Shown here: positions 33,842-41,832 of the stretch, piece after piece
Layout of the letters: each line of letters starts with the position of its first letter
Numbering within the stretch: position 1 is the first letter of the stretch
Assembly (NCBI RefSeq): GCF_030348945.1
Contig: NZ_JAUCEN010000002.1
Span: 2,108,001 to 2,172,000, forward strand
Reading direction: 5' to 3'
DNA length: 64,000 bases
DNA from: Peribacillus sp. ACCC06369
GTDB taxonomy: Bacteria > Bacillota > Bacilli > Bacillales > DSM-1321
Made by a program: the position numbers and the translations under genes
The notes under the pieces: model-generated
What the model was told of the DNA's origin: nothing
Seen by the model: only the letters and a program-made list of their open reading frames with translations
Databases searched by the model: none

Positions 33842-34687
33842 TTGAGAACCATCCATTATAAAGATATTGTTCAAAAGGTTTCGGTCATTTGCCAGGAAGC
33901 AAATTATGACCTTGGAGAAGATGTAGTACATGCATTTAAAACTGCTATGAAAAACGAAGCATCAGAAATAGGAAAAGATATTCTTGGCCAATTGATAGAG
34001 AATGCGAATATTGCAACGACAGAACGAGTTCCGATGTGTCAGGATACAGGAGTTTCTGTTTTTATTGTGGAATTAGGACAAGATTGCCATATTGATGGAG
34101 GCAATTTAAATGAAGCAATCAATGAAGGAGTCAAAAAAGGGTATGAGGAAGGCTATTTAAGACACTCAATTGTTGATCATCCAATTACACGAAAAAAAAG
34201 CCTTGGGTATAATACCCCTTCCATCATTCATGTTGAAATTGTACCAGGAGATCAGTTAATCATCCACATGTCAGCTAAAGGTGGAGGAAGCGAAAACATG
34301 AGCACGCTTAAAATGTTAAAGCCTTCGGACGGTCTTCAAGGAATAAAGAATTTTATCCTTGAAACCGTGCGAACAGCAGGGCCCAACGCGTGTCCCCCAC
34401 TTGTAGTAGGAGTAGGAATCGGCGGGAACTTTGAAAAATGCGCCTATTTGGCTAAAAAGTCTTTGTTCAGGCCAATCGGGGTACGAAGCCATCTTGAAGA
34501 AATAGCGGTACTCGAAGCGGAGTTAATGGAGGAAATCAACAAACTGGGTATCGGTCCTCAAGGGATGGGGGGGAGTACAACGGCACTTGATGTGAAGATT
34601 GAAATTGCTCCTTGCCACATCGCCGCATTACCAGTAGCGATTAACTTAAACTGCCATGCAAGCCGACATAAAGAAATCACTCTTTAA
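33842..34687 (+). CDS. Class I fumarase/tartrate dehydratase alpha subunit (possible mesaconase)
   Basis: A 281-residue Fe-S hydro-lyase subunit. The three cluster cysteines appear in the family contexts: [10 protein letters not shown] near residue 63, [13 protein letters not shown] near 183 and LNCHASRH near 270. [10 protein letters not shown] near 140 is the substrate-binding signature. Class I fumarases, L-tartrate dehydratase and mesaconase share this fold, with alpha and beta parts here as separate genes. Start is TTG 33842, 4 nt after the thioesterase stop and behind GGGAGG. In a cluster with an itaconate-type CoA-transferase and a CitE-like lyase, hydration of mesaconate to (S)-citramalate is plausible. 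Confidence 0.88.
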   Translation: MRTIHYKDIVQKVSVICQEANYDLGEDVVHAFKTAMKNEASEIGKDILGQLIENANIATTERVPMCQDTGVSVFIVELGQDCHIDGGNLNEAINEGVKKGYEEGYLRHSIVDHPITRKKSLGYNTPSIIHVEIVPGDQLIIHMSAKGGGSENMSTLKMLKPSDGLQGIKNFILETVRTAGPNACPPLVVGVGIGGNFEKCAYLAKKSLFRPIGVRSHLEEIAVLEAELMEEINKLGIGPQGMGGSTTALDVKIEIAPCHIAALPVAINLNCHASRHKEITL

Positions 34688-34701
34688 ATGAGGTGTTTAT
34701 T

Positions 34702-35256
34702 TTGACTGTTAAAAGAGTAACTGTTCCCTTTGATATAGAAACTGTTCAATCATTAAAAGCGGGAGACCGGTTGTTAATAAGCGGAACTGTTTACGCAGCA
34801 AGGGATGCTGCGCACAAACGAATGGCAGAATCCCTGGAAAAGGGTGAAGAGCTTCCTTTTAATATGGATGGAGAAGTCATTTATTATGTCGGTCCAACTC
34901 CAGCCAAGACAGGACAAATCATAGGCTCTGCAGGACCGACTACAAGCGGCAGGATGGATAAGTATACACCAGCACTGTTGGAACTAGGCTTAAAAGGGAT
35001 GATTGGTAAAGGATATCGAAGCCAGGATGTTATTGATTCGATAAGAAGTAACCAGGCACTTTATCTGGGTGCTATAGGGGGTTCTGGAGCTTTATTAGCG
35101 CGTACGATAAAAGAAGTAGAAGTAATCGCCTATGAAGACTTAGGAACCGAAGCCATTCGTAAAATGGTTATAGAAGATTTTCCGGTTATTGTCATAAATG
35201 ATTCGTTCGGTAATGATTGGTATAAACAAAGCGCTGAAGAATTTCGTATTATCTAG
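34702..35256 (+). CDS. Class I fumarase/tartrate dehydratase beta subunit
   Basis: A 184-residue partner of the alpha subunit. Landmarks are GDRLLISGTVYAARDAAHKR near residue 25, YYVGPTPA and the catalytic region SAGPTTSGRMD near 75, and GKGYRS with AIGGSGALLA near 120. TTG 34702 (MTVKRVTVPF) lies 7 nt behind TGAGGTG; GTG 34693 is inside that site. Alpha and beta are separated by 14 nt. The pair is complete. Confidence 0.88.
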   Translation: MTVKRVTVPFDIETVQSLKAGDRLLISGTVYAARDAAHKRMAESLEKGEELPFNMDGEVIYYVGPTPAKTGQIIGSAGPTTSGRMDKYTPALLELGLKGMIGKGYRSQDVIDSIRSNQALYLGAIGGSGALLARTIKEVEVIAYEDLGTEAIRKMVIEDFPVIVINDSFGNDWYKQSAEEFRII

Positions 35257-35300
35257 GATGATATTTAGGGTTCTTATATTAAAACATAAGGAGGATTTCT

Positions 35301-36485
35301 ATGTTGCCGTTAGAAGGTATAACTGTAGTAAGCTTAGAGCAGGCAGTAGCAGCCCCCTTTGCTACCAGACAATTAGCTGATTTAGGAGCGCGCGTTATTA
35401 AAATTGAAAGGCCAAATACAGGAGATTTTGCTCGAAACTATGATACAACTGTTCACGGCATGTCCAGCCATTTCGTTTGGTTAAATCGTTCCAAGGAATC
35501 CGTGTGTCTTGATTTAAAACAAGAAGAATCAACCATCATATTGGATAAAATTCTGTCACAAGCTGATGTTTTTGTACAAAATTTAGCACCAGGGGCAGTT
35601 GATAGACTGGGTTTCAGCCCATCTATCCTCAAGGAAAAATACCCTCAACTCATTATTTGTGGAATATCAGGATATGGATCGAATGGATCTTATCGGGACA
35701 AAAAAGCCTATGACTTACTCATTCAATGTGAGGCAGGTTTAGTTTCAATTACGGGAACCGATGACAATCCCTCAAAATCTGGAATATCGATCGCAGATAT
35801 AGCTGCAGGCATGTATGCGTATACTGGTATTTTAACGGCGCTTCTTGCCCGTCATAAAACAGGTAAGGGTACAGTCATTGAAGTGTCTATGCTTGAGGCT
35901 CTTGCGGAATGGATGGGTTATCCGATTTATTATTCTGAATATGGGGGGACAGATCCAAAACGGACTGGTTCAAGCCATGCTACTATTTATCCGTATGGTC
36001 CTTTTAAAACAGGAGATAACAAGCTTGTTTTTATGGGAATACAAAATGAAAGAGAGTGGGCTTATTTCTGCGAAAAAGTTTTAGAAAGCCCTGATTTGGC
36101 CATTGATAGTCAATTCATTAGTAATTCGAAGCGTGTTTCTAACAGGGATATACTGAAACCGATTATTGATTCTGCTTTCCATAAATTAAATGCAGATCAA
36201 GTTATTGATCTTCTTGAGAAAGCAAAAATTGCAAATGCACGTCTAAATACTGTAAATGATCTGGTTAACCATCCTCAGTTAAGGGAACGGAATCGTTGGA
36301 GGGAGGTTCATTCACCGGTTGGAACTTTAAAAGCATTATTGCCACCCGTAACGTTTGAAGATTTAGATGTAATTATGAATCCTATACCGGAAGTAGGAGA
36401 ACATACAGAATCAGTTTTAAAAGAATTTGGAATTGACACAGAAAAACTTCAACAAAGTAAAAAGACAGATGTTTTACAGAATTAA
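35301..36485 (+). CDS. Family III CoA-transferase, itaconate/mesaconate type
   Basis: A 394-residue CaiB/BaiF protein with catalytic Asp166 in SGISIADIAAGMYAYTG. The stretches SLEQAVAAPFATRQLADLGARV, GDFARNYD, SHFVWLNRSKES and VEWMGYP-like AEWMGYPIYY are those I associate with the itaconate CoA-transferase/RipA group rather than the formyl- or carnitine-type enzymes. It would make itaconyl-, mesaconyl- or citramalyl-CoA from succinyl-CoA or acetyl-CoA. AAGGAGG precedes ATG 35301. It closes the MmgE-thioesterase-fumarase operon, followed by a strong terminator. Confidence 0.88.
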   Translation: MLPLEGITVVSLEQAVAAPFATRQLADLGARVIKIERPNTGDFARNYDTTVHGMSSHFVWLNRSKESVCLDLKQEESTIILDKILSQADVFVQNLAPGAVDRLGFSPSILKEKYPQLIICGISGYGSNGSYRDKKAYDLLIQCEAGLVSITGTDDNPSKSGISIADIAAGMYAYTGILTALLARHKTGKGTVIEVSMLEALAEWMGYPIYYSEYGGTDPKRTGSSHATIYPYGPFKTGDNKLVFMGIQNEREWAYFCEKVLESPDLAIDSQFISNSKRVSNRDILKPIIDSAFHKLNADQVIDLLEKAKIANARLNTVNDLVNHPQLRERNRWREVHSPVGTLKALLPPVTFEDLDVIMNPIPEVGEHTESVLKEFGIDTEKLQQSKKTDVLQN

Positions 36486-36496
36486 AGTAAACTGAT

Positions 36497-36532
36497 AAAA
36501 CCTATCATCCCTTTGTTTATGGTAGGTTTTTT
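36497..36532 (+). terminator. Terminator after the second CoA-transferase
   Basis: AAAACCTATCAT (36497-36508) and ATGGTAGGTTTT (36519-36530) form a stem with one G-U pair, followed by TT. Confidence 0.75.
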
Positions 36533-36632
36533 ACCGTATACTTTGTAAGATAATGAAAATTTATATCGTTAATTACTAAGGGTAATGATATTCTAAATAT
36601 AAGATAATTTCACCGAGAATGGATTGATATAA

Positions 36633-37301
36633 TTGAAGAAAAACTTGAATTTAAAATTGGAAGATCGTGATACTCTTCATTTAAAAGTAACGAATGTAAT
36701 ACGACAAGAGATATTAAATGGTAATTTTGAGCCCGGGGAAAGATTAGTTCAAGAAGAGCTAGCTAATTCTTTAGGAGTAAGTAGAATGCCTGTACGAGAA
36801 GCTTTACGATTGTTAGAAGCAGAGGGATTAATTCAACTTGAACCTCACAAAGGTGCAATCGTGAAATCCATGAATGTGGAAGATGTAGAAGAAATATATG
36901 AAATGAGGTCAAGGCTTGAAGGGTTAGCTGTAAGTATAAGTGCAAATAAGCTAAGTGAAGAAGAGATTATCGAATTGGAAAAGTTGACTATGCAAATGAA
37001 AAACAATAATGAGGAAGAAGACTTTGTAAAAGCAAATATAGAATTTCATTCCATATTAATGAAGCACTGTAACTGGAAAAGATTGATTGGTGTGATTGAA
37101 AAGCTATGGAATGGATTTCCCCAACAAACACCTACCATGCTGTCAGGGCAAATAGATCAATCAAATAAAGAACATGAACAGATTTTAGAAGCAATCAAAA
37201 GAAATGACGCAGAACATGCAGGAGTTCTTGTGTCGAATCATATTAAACGAACCGGTAATTTACTGGTTAAAAATATGCAGGAGAATAGAAAGAAAAGGTA
37301 A
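36633..37301 (+). CDS. GntR-family (FCD type) regulator of block C
   Basis: A 222-residue regulator. The winged helix (residues about 15-80) reads PGERLVQEELANSLGVSRMPVREALRLLEAEGLI and PHKGAIVKSM. The FCD domain has YEMRSRLEGLAVSI and IEFHSILMKHCN with the metal-type His. It begins at TTG 36633 with a weak ribosome-binding site, suggesting low expression. It is bracketed by terminators, so it is a single transcript in the middle of block C. It is the best candidate to bind the TTGGAT-N5-ATCC sites found before four transcription units. Its ligand is probably a pathway acid or CoA ester. Confidence 0.9.
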   Translation: MKKNLNLKLEDRDTLHLKVTNVIRQEILNGNFEPGERLVQEELANSLGVSRMPVREALRLLEAEGLIQLEPHKGAIVKSMNVEDVEEIYEMRSRLEGLAVSISANKLSEEEIIELEKLTMQMKNNNEEEDFVKANIEFHSILMKHCNWKRLIGVIEKLWNGFPQQTPTMLSGQIDQSNKEHEQILEAIKRNDAEHAGVLVSNHIKRTGNLLVKNMQENRKKR

Positions 37302-37340
37302 AATAGAACTCAAAGACAGTATACCTTTATTCTCTTGACT

Positions 37341-37368
37341 AAACCTTATCAAAAGATAAGGTTTTTTT
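37341..37368 (+). terminator. Terminator after the block C GntR gene
   Basis: AAACCTTATC (37341-37350) and GATAAGGTTT (37355-37364) form a perfect 10-bp stem with an AAAA loop and a T-run. Confidence 0.85.
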
Positions 37369-37524
37369 GCGCACTTTAAGTAAAAAGATGTTAATTGCAA
37401 GTGAGGTAATACAAATACAGCTTAAACTCAGTAAATAAAAGAGATTGAAAAAGGGAAATCACAGTAGTTAAATTAAAACTCAAAATAAATTGTTAAAATA
37501 TTTCGAATATGTAGACAAATTAAA

Positions 37525-37539
37525 TTGGATCCAGTATCC
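37525..37539. promoter_or_regulatory. Block C operator TTGGAT-N5-ATCC (lyase-hydratase-dehydrogenase unit)
   Basis: TTGGATCCAGTATCC lies 38 bp before the start of the HMG-CoA-lyase-like gene and matches the copies at 25650, 26691 and 31598. Confidence 0.65.
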
Positions 37540-37577
37540 TATTATTATATAAAATAATAAAAAGGAGTGATACGCTG

Positions 37578-38504
37578 TTGAAACTACAAGGTTGTATTCA
37601 AATAAATGAAGTGGGTTTGAGAGATGGGCTTCAATTAGAAGATCGGATATTATCGGTCGAACAAAAAATCAAATTAGTAGATGCTCTTATTGATGCAAAT
37701 GTTAAGACTATTGAATTTGGTTCATTTGTTCATCCAAAGCTTGTACCTCAAATGAAAAATTCCAGAGAACTATATGAATTGATATCTGAAAAGCATCAAG
37801 ATATTGACTTTATTGCGCTAATTCCTAATTTAAAAGGGGTAATTCTTGCAGCAGAAGTAGGAGTTCAACGGGTGAATACAGTTCTTTCGGCTAGCAATAC
37901 TCATAATCTTCAAAATGTAAGAAAAACTAAAAGACAATCATTAGAAGAATTTTTAAGAATAAAGGAATATTGTGAAGAGAAGGAGATATTGCTTGATTGT
38001 TCTATAGCTACTACATTCGGTTGCCCATTTGAAGGGGACATTCACGAAGAAGTCATCTTTTCAATTATCGAGAGCGTGATCCAAGCTGGAGTGAATGTAA
38101 TTACTTTAGCAGATACAACGGGTATGGCAAACCCAAAACAGGTCTATGATCTTTCTAAAAATGTGTTGGAAAAATGGCCAAACCAACCTTTTAATTTACA
38201 TTTTCATAACACAAGAGGAATGGGTTTGGCAAACGTATTAGGAGGGATCCAGGCGGGTATTAGTAGTTTCGATGCATCACTGGGTGGCCTGGGAGGTTGT
38301 CCGTTTGCACCAGGAGCAACAGGAAATATTTGCACAGAAGATGTAGTTCATATGTTAGAAGAGATGCAGTTGAAAACAGATATTTCCTTAGATGACTTAT
38401 TGGAAGCTTCCAAGATGTTACGAAGCATATTAGATCATGAGCTGCCTGGACAAATTCTCAAATCTGGAAAGAGTTCCAGACTATATCCTGTTCCAGCGAT
38501 TTAG
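37578..38504 (+). CDS. HMG-CoA-lyase-like aldolase (second copy)
   Basis: A 308-residue DRE-TIM lyase: VGLRDGLQLE at the N-terminus (where the block A enzyme has VGPRDGLQNE), HFHNTRGMG for metal binding, and GGLGGCPFAPGATGN with the catalytic cysteine near residue 237. Compared with the copy at 4021 it is clearly diverged, so it probably has its own substrate. TTG 37578 follows AAAGGAG at 10 nt. It is co-transcribed with an enoyl-CoA hydratase and an acyl-CoA dehydrogenase, fitting cleavage of a 3-hydroxy-3-methyl-type acyl-CoA after dehydrogenation and hydration. Confidence 0.87.
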   Translation: MKLQGCIQINEVGLRDGLQLEDRILSVEQKIKLVDALIDANVKTIEFGSFVHPKLVPQMKNSRELYELISEKHQDIDFIALIPNLKGVILAAEVGVQRVNTVLSASNTHNLQNVRKTKRQSLEEFLRIKEYCEEKEILLDCSIATTFGCPFEGDIHEEVIFSIIESVIQAGVNVITLADTTGMANPKQVYDLSKNVLEKWPNQPFNLHFHNTRGMGLANVLGGIQAGISSFDASLGGLGGCPFAPGATGNICTEDVVHMLEEMQLKTDISLDDLLEASKMLRSILDHELPGQILKSGKSSRLYPVPAI

Positions 38505-38551
38505 TAAACAATATTACTGCGAAAAAATGATAGTACAAGGAGCTGGAAGAT

Positions 38552-39346
38552 ATGAAACAATGGGAAACCATCATTTTAGAAAAAAGTGATCGTCTTCAAG
38601 GTGTATATATCATAACTTTAGATCGGCCTGATTCTATGAATGCTCTAAATACACAAATGGGCAATGATCTGATTGAATGCTTGAAAATGCTGAAAAAACA
38701 AAGTGATTGCAGGGTTTTACTACTAACAGGTTCAGGAGAAAAAGCTTTCTGTGTCGGGGCTGATCTAAAGGAAAGAAATGGAATGACAAAAGAAGATTGG
38801 AAAAATCAACATGATATTTTTGAGGAAGTAACATTATTAATTCGTGAATTTCCCTTTCCAGTGCTAGCTTTACTCAATGGTTACGCACTTGGTGGCGGCT
38901 TTGAAATAGCGTTAAGTTGTGACATGAGAATTGCTGCCTCTAATGTAAAGTTAGGTTTTCCAGAAGTAAAGATTGGAATTTTGCCAGGGATAGGAGGCAC
39001 ACAACTATTAACACGATTGGTGCCTACTGGTTTAGCGAAAGAATTACTATTTAGTGGTAAACAAATATCTGCCTCAGAAGCTGAGAAGATAGGGTTAATT
39101 AATAAAGTAATCAGTACTGATAACAATCTAGAGGAAGCGCTTTCATTTGTAAAAAATATCGCGAAAAATGCTCCTATTTCTCTTCAACAGATTAAAATGG
39201 CTGTGAATGCTGGCTCTCAAGTAGATTTAACCACCGCTTTAAAGATCGAACTTCAAGCTTATTATAAATGTGCAGATTCTGAAGATAGATTAGAAGGAAT
39301 CCAGGCATTCAATGACAAAAGAGAGCCAGTTTGGCAAGGTAAATAA
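38552..39346 (+). CDS. Enoyl-CoA hydratase/isomerase
   Basis: A 264-residue crotonase-fold protein. The oxyanion and CoA-binding segment AFCVGADLKERNG lies near residue 65. The region GGGFEIALSCDMRIAA and FPEVKIGILPGIGGTQLL (about 108-150) supplies the two glutamates used in water addition. AAGGAGC precedes ATG 38552. It is the middle gene of the lyase-hydratase-dehydrogenase transcript. In this context it would hydrate the enoyl-CoA made by the dehydrogenase; itaconyl-CoA or mesaconyl-CoA are candidates. Confidence 0.9.
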   Translation: MKQWETIILEKSDRLQGVYIITLDRPDSMNALNTQMGNDLIECLKMLKKQSDCRVLLLTGSGEKAFCVGADLKERNGMTKEDWKNQHDIFEEVTLLIREFPFPVLALLNGYALGGGFEIALSCDMRIAASNVKLGFPEVKIGILPGIGGTQLLTRLVPTGLAKELLFSGKQISASEAEKIGLINKVISTDNNLEEALSFVKNIAKNAPISLQQIKMAVNAGSQVDLTTALKIELQAYYKCADSEDRLEGIQAFNDKREPVWQGK

Positions 39347-39401
39347 TAATCGGAAATCGTTCTCAAAATGAAAATTTTATAGATGACTAGGAGGAATTAA
39401 A

Positions 39402-40562
39402 ATGACTACAAGTACAGTAACAGACCTTGATATAATTCGGAAAAGTGTTCGATCCCTTTGTGCGAAGTTCCCTGAAACATATTGGAAGGAATTAGATGAA
39501 AAGAAAGCGTATCCAGAAGAATTCATTAAAACCCTAACACAAGAGGGATGGTTATCAGTTCTTATTCCTGAAGAATATGGCGGTGCAGGTTTAGGAATGA
39601 AGGAAGCTAGCGTAATTCTTGAAGAAGTGAACAGATCTGGTGGAAACGCAGGTGCAGGGCATGCGCAAATGTATACAATGGGAGCAGTACTTCGTCATGG
39701 GAACCAAGAACAAAAACAAAGATTCCTCCCTAAAATCGCCAGTGGTGAACTCCGCCTTCAAGCATTTGGAATTACCGAACCTACAGCTGGTAGTGATACA
39801 ACAAGCATCACGACTACAGCGGTAAAGAAAGGTAATCGATATATTGTAAATGGACAAAAAATTTGGATTTCACGTACAGAACATTCAGATTTGATGTTAC
39901 TTTTAGCAAGAACCACACCTAAGGAACAGGTTGCCAAAAAGACCGATGGGTTAAGTTTATTCTTGCTTGATATGAAAGACCAAAAAGATAATATTACAAT
40001 TCGGCCAATAGACACAATGATTAACCATCACACAACAGAAGTATTCTTTGAGAATGTAGAAATACCAGAAGAAAATTTAATAGGTGAAGAAGGAAAAGGA
40101 TTTCGTTATGTACTTAGTGGAATGAATGCAGAACGAATTCTTATTGCCGCTGAAAGCATTGGCGATGGATTATATTTCATTGATAAATCTGTTCAATACG
40201 CAAATGAGAGAGTAGTATTTGACCGCCAAATCGGACAAAATCAAGGAGTTCAGTTTCCAATTTCCCAGTCCTATATGGAGATTCAAGCAGCTCAATTAAT
40301 GAGAGATAAAGCAGCGGAAATGTTCGACAAAGGTGAAAACTGTGGAGCAGAAGCTAATATGTCGAAGTATTTGGCAACAGAAGCTACTTGGAAGGCTGCT
40401 AATGCTGCTATGACTACATATGGTGGCTACGGTTTTGCTACTGAATATAATATTGAAAGAAAGTTTCGTGAAGCACGATTGTTTATTGTGGCCCCAGTTA
40501 CTAATAATCTTGTATTGAGTTATGTTGGCCAACATGTTTTAGGATTACCACGATCATTTTAA
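39402..40562 (+). CDS. Acyl-CoA dehydrogenase
   Basis: A 386-residue flavin dehydrogenase. Landmarks are LIPEEYGGAGLGM near 50, the FAD/substrate motif AFGITEPTAGSDTT near 125, NGQKIWISRTEHSDL near 150 and YGGYGFATEYNIERKFREARL near 345. The C-terminus ends APVTNNLVLSYVGQHVLGLP, so the EGT glutamate of short/medium-chain enzymes is absent. The glutamate in NAERILIAAE (about 245) may act instead, as in isovaleryl-CoA dehydrogenase. AGGAGG precedes ATG 39402. A branched or dicarboxylic acyl-CoA such as methylsuccinyl-CoA is an attractive but unproven substrate. A strong terminator follows. Confidence 0.9.
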   Translation: MTTSTVTDLDIIRKSVRSLCAKFPETYWKELDEKKAYPEEFIKTLTQEGWLSVLIPEEYGGAGLGMKEASVILEEVNRSGGNAGAGHAQMYTMGAVLRHGNQEQKQRFLPKIASGELRLQAFGITEPTAGSDTTSITTTAVKKGNRYIVNGQKIWISRTEHSDLMLLLARTTPKEQVAKKTDGLSLFLLDMKDQKDNITIRPIDTMINHHTTEVFFENVEIPEENLIGEEGKGFRYVLSGMNAERILIAAESIGDGLYFIDKSVQYANERVVFDRQIGQNQGVQFPISQSYMEIQAAQLMRDKAAEMFDKGENCGAEANMSKYLATEATWKAANAAMTTYGGYGFATEYNIERKFREARLFIVAPVTNNLVLSYVGQHVLGLPRSF

Positions 40563-40599
40563 TCCCTGATGATATTTTATAAGAATTAAATAATACCTT

Positions 40600-40650
40600 A
40601 AAAGTCGATCTTTATCCGGAGTTTTCAGCCAACAAGGATCGACTTTTAAA
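40600..40650 (+). terminator. Terminator at the end of block C
   Basis: AAAAGTCGATC (40600-40610) and GATCGACTTTT (40637-40647) form a perfect 11-bp stem with a 26-nt loop. Confidence 0.65.
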
Positions 40651-40989
40651 TGTACAATGGTAGTATTCGTATAATACTAATTATAGGTTAAATTGTAAAG
40701 TGACAATAAAGTCATATAATAAGTAGATTAGACGACACCAGTTCAATGTTCCTCGGTAATCCTTCCAGAAGGTATCGAAAAAAAGAATTAGTTGTCCCTT
40801 ATAATTTATAATAGGTTACTTTCTAATTGTTTTATCAGTAGTTGCAATTATTAAGTCAGTGAATTGTTGTCTTAAAAAATAATAATTCTGGAGTACTTTG
40901 AAGAAGGGAAATTTTTCTCTTCTTTTTTTATACATAAATAAGAACTTATGTTCTATAATATGAGTTATAGGATGAATGGAGATGTTCTT
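40651..40989. other. Gene-free stretch before yolD-like gene
   Basis: No gene is recognised. A short plus-strand segment near 40745-40800 could encode a remnant (MFLGNPSRRY-like) but is broken. Confidence 0.3.
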
Positions 40990-41334
40990 ATGACGCTTAA
41001 AGATCGTGGAAACATAAAGTGGCAATCGTCGATGTTTCTGCCCGAACACGTTAAACTGCTTAAAGACTTAAATAAGGATTATTATCGTCAAGTAAAGCCA
41101 ATATTAGATGAATACCAGTTAGAGGAGTTTGAGAACAAGATACACACTGCTATGGAGTTTAGTTCAACTGTAAAGTTTACTGTTTTTGAAGATGGTTTTG
41201 ATTGGGAATATACGGGAATAATACACAGATTAGATCCGTTGACAAAGCTGATTCATTTAGAGTTGGAGAAAGATAAGGGGCATATTATTAGGGTGAAGTT
41301 TGAGGATCTTGTAGCTGTAGATGTAATAAAGTGA
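40990..41334 (+). CDS. YolD-like protein
   Basis: A 114-residue protein beginning MTLKDRGNIKWQSSMFLPEHVKLLK, the conserved YolD opening, with YTGIIHRLDPLTKLIHLE further on. YolD-like proteins are small Bacillus proteins usually encoded just before a Y-family DNA polymerase (uvrX/yqjW). Here no polymerase gene follows, so it is either a solitary member or left over from a lost pair. ATG 40990 lies behind GGAGA; upstream in-frame ATGs lack a site. A stem CATCC/GGGTG with a T-run at about 41389-41410 may terminate it. Confidence 0.85.
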   Translation: MTLKDRGNIKWQSSMFLPEHVKLLKDLNKDYYRQVKPILDEYQLEEFENKIHTAMEFSSTVKFTVFEDGFDWEYTGIIHRLDPLTKLIHLELEKDKGHIIRVKFEDLVAVDVIK

Positions 41335-41807
41335 AGATATAACTAATACTGAAACATCTACTTGTTTAAAATAATGAATTGCTAAAGCATCCTTTCGAGG
41401 GTGTTTTTTTACAAGGGTGCGGAATAGGTAGATGTTAGGCATAGTACTGATACGTCTCAGTGAGGTTTTCTTTAGCTTTTACATTATCTACCTCAGAGAA
41501 TATTGTAATATTAGTGCTACAATTATCTTGAGGTGATAACTTTGTTTATTTCTCCAATGCTTTTGCACAAAACAGAGCAACCCTTTGAGGATGATGATTT
41601 TATAACCGAGCTCAAGGTATCTCCATAAATGTTCATGTACATTATTTGAAATTATATCCATATGCTTATATAACATTTGTTTTCGTCTAATTGATTGTGT
41701 GTACATAATTATTTCACTGTACATAAATAGCAGATATTAACGGATATCTTTGTACAAGAGTTAATTATATTTTCTTGTTAAACTAACAGGTGCTTTACTT
41801 CATTACC
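41335..41807. other. Intergenic region before the group II intron
   Basis: After the likely yolD terminator (about 41389-41410) no gene is recognised on either strand. The leftward frames here have no ribosome-binding site or coding character. Confidence 0.35.
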
Positions 41808-41832
41808 AGGAGCTGATCAGCAGCTCCTTTTC
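41808..41832 (+). terminator. Terminator hairpin at the intron insertion point
   Basis: AGGAGCTG (41808-41815), loop ATCAG and CAGCTCCT (41821-41828), followed by TTTTC. The intron begins at the next base (41833). Group IIC introns characteristically insert just behind such hairpins. Confidence 0.85.

Noticed and set aside
41488..41724. Leftward 78-codon frame before the intron
   Set aside because: No site for ribosomes and no recognisable protein; likely chance.
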